Assembly (NCBI RefSeq): GCF_026586625.1
Contig: NZ_JAODIW010000005.1
Span: forward strand, 1-64,000
DNA length: 64,000 nt
Direction: 5' to 3'
Source: Halobium salinum
Lineage (GTDB): Archaea > Halobacteriota > Halobacteria > Halobacteriales > Haloferacaceae
Position 1 is the first letter of the stretch. Every line of letters begins with the position of its first letter. The translations under genes and the position numbers were made by a program. The notes beneath the pieces were generated by a model. It ran no database searches. It was not told the origin of the DNA and was given only the letters and a program-made list of their open reading frames with translations. Shown here piece by piece: positions 61,233-64,000 of the stretch.

Positions 61233-62327
61233 TCAGCGGGACCGGTTCCGCGCCATCCGGACGGCCACGTCGACGGCGTCGACCATGCTCGTCGGCGACG
61301 CGACGCCCTGGCCGGCGATGTCGAACGCCGTCCCGTGGTCGACGCTCGTCCGGATAATCGGGAGTCCGACGGTGACGTTGACGCCGCTGACGCCGCCGGC
61401 CTGCTCGAAGCCGAGGAGTTTGATGGGGATGTGGCCTTGGTCGTGGTACATCGACACGACACAGTCGTAGTCGCCGGCCGCGGCCGCGACGTACACCGTG
61501 TCGGGCGACTCGGGGCCGACGACGTCGACCCCGTCCGTGCGCGCCGACTCGACCGCGGGCGCGATTTCGGCGTCGTCCTCGTCGCCGAGCAGGCCCCCGT
61601 CGCTCGCGTGTGGGTTCAACCCCGCGACCGCGATTCGAGGGTCGTCGACGCCGAGGTCCCTGAGCGCCGCGTCCGTCACGTCGATAGTCGTCCGGACGCG
61701 CTCCTCGGTGACGAGGTCACAGGCCTCGCGGAGCGGGACGTGCGTGCTGACGTGCGTGACGCGGAGGTCGTCCTCGACGAGCATCATCGAGTAGTCCTCC
61801 GTGTCGGTGTAGTCGGCGAGCATCCCCGTGTGTCCGGCGTACTCGCTGCCGGCCATGCGCGTCGCCTGTTTGTTGATAGGAGCGGTGACCATGGCGTCCA
61901 GCGACCCGTCGACGCAGCCCTCGATGGCGCGCTCGACGTACTCGAGGCTCGCCCGGCCGAACGCCTCGCGGAGTTCGCCGTAGGCGTGGTCGTCGACGTT
62001 GTCGAGGTCGAGGACGGGAATCGCGTCGGCGCCGACCGCGTCGGTCCCGGCGCCGTCCACGGCGCCTCCGGACCCGCCCCGCGCCGCCCCGAAGTCGTCG
62101 ACGGCACGGACCGCGAGTTCGCTCCCGCAGACGCGGACCGCGTCGCGCAGCACGTCGGCGTCGCCGACCACGACGACGTCCGCGCGGTCTCTCAGCTCCG
62201 GGTACGCCTTCACGATCACCTCGCTACCGATACCTGCCGGGTCGCCCATCGTCACGCCGACCAGCGGCCGGCGAGCGCCCGACCCGTCGGCGGCCGCGGC
62301 GTCGTCGCTGTCACGGGAGTCACGCAT
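61233..62327 (-). CDS. PdxA2-type 4-phospho-sugar-acid dehydrogenase (PdxA family)
   Basis: A 364-residue enzyme of the PdxA family. Visible motifs are GVTMGDPAGIGSEVIVKAYP near residue 25, TAPINKQATRMAGSEYAGHT near 150, with the metal His in GHT, RVTHVSTHVPLREACDLVTE near 190, AGLNPHASDGGLLGDED near 245 and VVSMYHDQGHIPIKLLGFEQ near 300 with two more His/Asp ligands. Paired with a DUF1537 kinase it belongs to the PdxA2 group, which oxidises and decarboxylates 4-phospho-D-threonate or -erythronate to dihydroxyacetone phosphate. An alanine/glycine-rich insert near residue 90 is a halophile-specific oddity. Confidence 0.88.
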   Translation of the reverse strand: MRDSRDSDDAAAADGSGARRPLVGVTMGDPAGIGSEVIVKAYPELRDRADVVVVGDADVLRDAVRVCGSELAVRAVDDFGAARGGSGGAVDGAGTDAVGADAIPVLDLDNVDDHAYGELREAFGRASLEYVERAIEGCVDGSLDAMVTAPINKQATRMAGSEYAGHTGMLADYTDTEDYSMMLVEDDLRVTHVSTHVPLREACDLVTEERVRTTIDVTDAALRDLGVDDPRIAVAGLNPHASDGGLLGDEDDAEIAPAVESARTDGVDVVGPESPDTVYVAAAAGDYDCVVSMYHDQGHIPIKLLGFEQAGGVSGVNVTVGLPIIRTSVDHGTAFDIAGQGVASPTSMVDAVDVAVRMARNRSR

Positions 62328-63687
62328 CGTCAGTCACCTCACCGCCGAGGTAGTTAGCGATTACGCCGTCGCCGCCGAACGCGCCCGCTTTCGTCACGAG
62401 CGGCGTCCCGTCCGCGACGCCGCCGCGGACCAGCCCGACCGGGATGCCGGCGCCGAGTTCTCGACCGACCGGGGCGACGGCCGCCGCGTCGAGCGCGTCG
62501 AGGGTCGCGCGGGCGACGGCACCGCCGGTGAGCAGCGAGTCGGTCGGCGGCGGGTCGGCGTCTCGCCACACCGCCGCGGCCGTCGCCGCCAGCGCCGTCG
62601 CCACTCGTTCCCCGACGCCGTCCGGCGGAACGCCGGCCGCCCGTCCCGCCTCGCGCGCGGCCGTCACGTCGTCCCGGTCCGTCGCGGCCGTGACGAGCGC
62701 CTGTCCGGTCGCTTCGAGCCGGTCGAGGCAGGCGACCGCCGCGTCGGTCGCCGCCGCCTCGGGTTCTCGAACCGCGGCCGCGGCGTCGAGTCGTACGACC
62801 GCGTCGTCCGGGACCCGGGCCACCTGGTCGAGCGTCGCCGCCGCCACGCTGCCGACGACCGCGAGCGCACGCCGGTCGGCCGCCGTCGCCGGGTCGAGGG
62901 TCGGAGGTCGCGACCCGTCGTCGGGGAGCGGAACGTGCCGGGCCAACCCGCCGCTCCCGGCGAACACGACCGAACCGGGGTCGGCGCCGTCGGCCAGCGC
63001 GGCGAGATGGTCGTCGTGGACGGCGTCGCAGGCGACGAGCGTGCCGGCCGCCGGCCTCGACGACCCCGACGACCTCCCGGCGTCGAGCGCCGCGAGAGCG
63101 CCGAGGCGCTCCGCGACGGCGTCCGGACCGCGGGCGACGGTGGCCGACGCGATACGGGGGACGGACGCTCGCTCCCGCCCACCCTCCGACTCCCCCAGCA
63201 GACGGGGGAGGTACGACGTCGCCGGGGCCTTCGCGTCGTCCCCGGCGGCGGTCGCCGTCACGGGCACGCCGTCGACGAGGTGATGACCCTCGGCCGTGAG
63301 CCGGCCGTTGGCGGGGAACGCCGGGGCGACGAGGGCGAGCGGGCGGTCCGCGGCCGCCCGCGCCGCCGTAACCTCGGCGGCGACGTTCCCCCGGAGCGTC
63401 GAGTCGACCTTCTTGTAGACCACCGCGTCCGGGTCGGCGGCGACGGTTTCGCGCACGACGGTAGCCACCGACTCCCGCGCCGCGTCGGCGTCGGCGTACC
63501 GGGAGTCGGTGTCGACCACCGTCACCGAGGCATCGTCGTCCGACTGGTCGGCCGAGGCCTCCGCCGGGCCGTCCCCATCGTCACCACCCACCTGGACCGT
63601 CGTCCGACAGCCACGGGCGGCGAACTCGTGGCCAGTGTCCATCGCCCCCGTCAGGTCGTCCGCGACGACCAACACCCGTCGAGTCAT
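62320..63687 (-). CDS. Four-carbon acid sugar kinase (DUF1537, DtnK/OtnK-like)
   Basis: A 455-residue protein. The N-terminal domain opens VLVVADDLTGAMDTGHEFAA, the family sugar-acid-binding motif, then VVDTDSRYADADAARE and VYKKVDSTLRGNVAAEV with the conserved K-x-D-S-T-x-R-G-N block. The C-terminal nucleotide domain shows GSVVFAGSGGLARHVPLP-type sequence and LLTGGAVARATLDALDAAAV near residue 395, then GIPVGLVRGGVADGTPLVTK then AGAFG. It phosphorylates D-threonate or D-erythronate at C4, feeding PdxA2, whose start overlaps its stop by 8 bases. It is unusually alanine-rich but all motifs are intact. Confidence 0.88.
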   Translation of the reverse strand: MTRRVLVVADDLTGAMDTGHEFAARGCRTTVQVGGDDGDGPAEASADQSDDDASVTVVDTDSRYADADAARESVATVVRETVAADPDAVVYKKVDSTLRGNVAAEVTAARAAADRPLALVAPAFPANGRLTAEGHHLVDGVPVTATAAGDDAKAPATSYLPRLLGESEGGRERASVPRIASATVARGPDAVAERLGALAALDAGRSSGSSRPAAGTLVACDAVHDDHLAALADGADPGSVVFAGSGGLARHVPLPDDGSRPPTLDPATAADRRALAVVGSVAAATLDQVARVPDDAVVRLDAAAAVREPEAAATDAAVACLDRLEATGQALVTAATDRDDVTAAREAGRAAGVPPDGVGERVATALAATAAAVWRDADPPPTDSLLTGGAVARATLDALDAAAVAPVGRELGAGIPVGLVRGGVADGTPLVTKAGAFGGDGVIANYLGGEVTDDA

Positions 63688-64000
63688 GGCAGCGAGTTCG
63701 GGGTGAGGGGCGAAAAACGCTCGGATGAGTGGGACTGCGGGGCGCGCGGACGGCGGTGTTCAGTTTCGCGCCTTCCGGACGGGGAAGGGACGGTGACCGC
63801 CCAACAGCCGTGGTGGGGTGGACCTCGGCAGGGAGACGCTCGTCGCGACGGTCTGAGCCGGTCAGAGACGCGACGGGGGATAGCCCCGACGCGACCAGGG
63901 ATGGCTCCGAACGGACGTAGCTGCCCGGTCACTCATCGAGGCGTACACGGAGGACCCCGGCCAGCGATACCGACCATTTATGCTGTGGTATTCGAAAGAG
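63688..64000. other. Window edge without recognised gene
   Basis: Upstream of the kinase start no gene is seen to the window end. The last 50 bases become AT-richer (accatttatgctgtgg) and may hold a promoter for a gene beyond the edge. Confidence 0.4.

Overview
The window is from a haloarchaeon (class Halobacteria). Supporting signs are GC-rich coding sequence, very acidic proteins, many short or absent leaders with TATA-like boxes about 25-35 bases before the start, ATGA-coupled gene pairs, and haloarchaeal hallmark genes: rod-determining factor RdfA beside an archaea-specific SMC-related protein, many UspA proteins, a Tat-type signal and haloarchaeal toxin/regulator families. No rRNA or tRNA gene was seen.

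Layout. (1) 0.3-14.5 kb, ion and stress block: an RCK_C (KhtT-like) regulatory subunit divergent from two overlapping CPA2 cation/proton antiporters, a frameshifted DisA_N (diadenylate-cyclase-like) pseudogene, five UspA proteins, an NSS-family Na+ symporter, an SLC13-type permease, an SDR and a probable Tat-exported beta-propeller protein. (2) 14.5-29.4 kb, mosaic accessory region: gene wreckage (split UspA, P-type ATPase tail, ABC-ATPase tail), small membrane proteins, MazF-like and VapBC toxin-antitoxin modules, a tyrosine recombinase inside two nested inverted repeats, and a plasmid/virus-like segment with a primase-polymerase-like replication protein preceded by four iteron-like repeats. 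(3) 29.4-43 kb, GC-rich: trehalase, K+ channel, metallophosphoesterase, several membrane proteins (YjdF-like, DHA2 MFS with a frameshifted last helix, AI-2E family, DUF389, two HdeD-like, DUF1269). (4) 43.8-55.8 kb, probable compatible-solute catabolism: ectoine hydrolase DoeA, an AbgA-like M20 amidohydrolase, a threonine-dehydratase-like enzyme, two class III aminotransferases, a D-2-hydroxyacid dehydrogenase, a BCCT transporter and an IclR regulator. (5) 56-64 kb: VanZ-like protein, RdfA plus SMC-related protein, and an IclR regulator with a PdxA2/DUF1537 kinase pair typical of four-carbon sugar acid catabolism.

Working together: block 4 could import ectoine-type solutes (BCCT), open the ring (DoeA), deacetylate (possibly the M20 enzyme) and transaminate diaminobutyrate (class III enzyme), under IclR control. 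The oxidising DoeC step was not found here. With trehalase, K+ channel and K+/H+ antiporter genes nearby, much of the window concerns osmotic and ionic homeostasis. The most unusual structure is the 2.56 kb cassette at 19995-22556: outer 56-base and inner 28-base inverted repeats surround a recombinase and a VapBC pair, suggesting a DNA-inversion system. Relatives of both repeats occur at about 15.0-15.1 kb.
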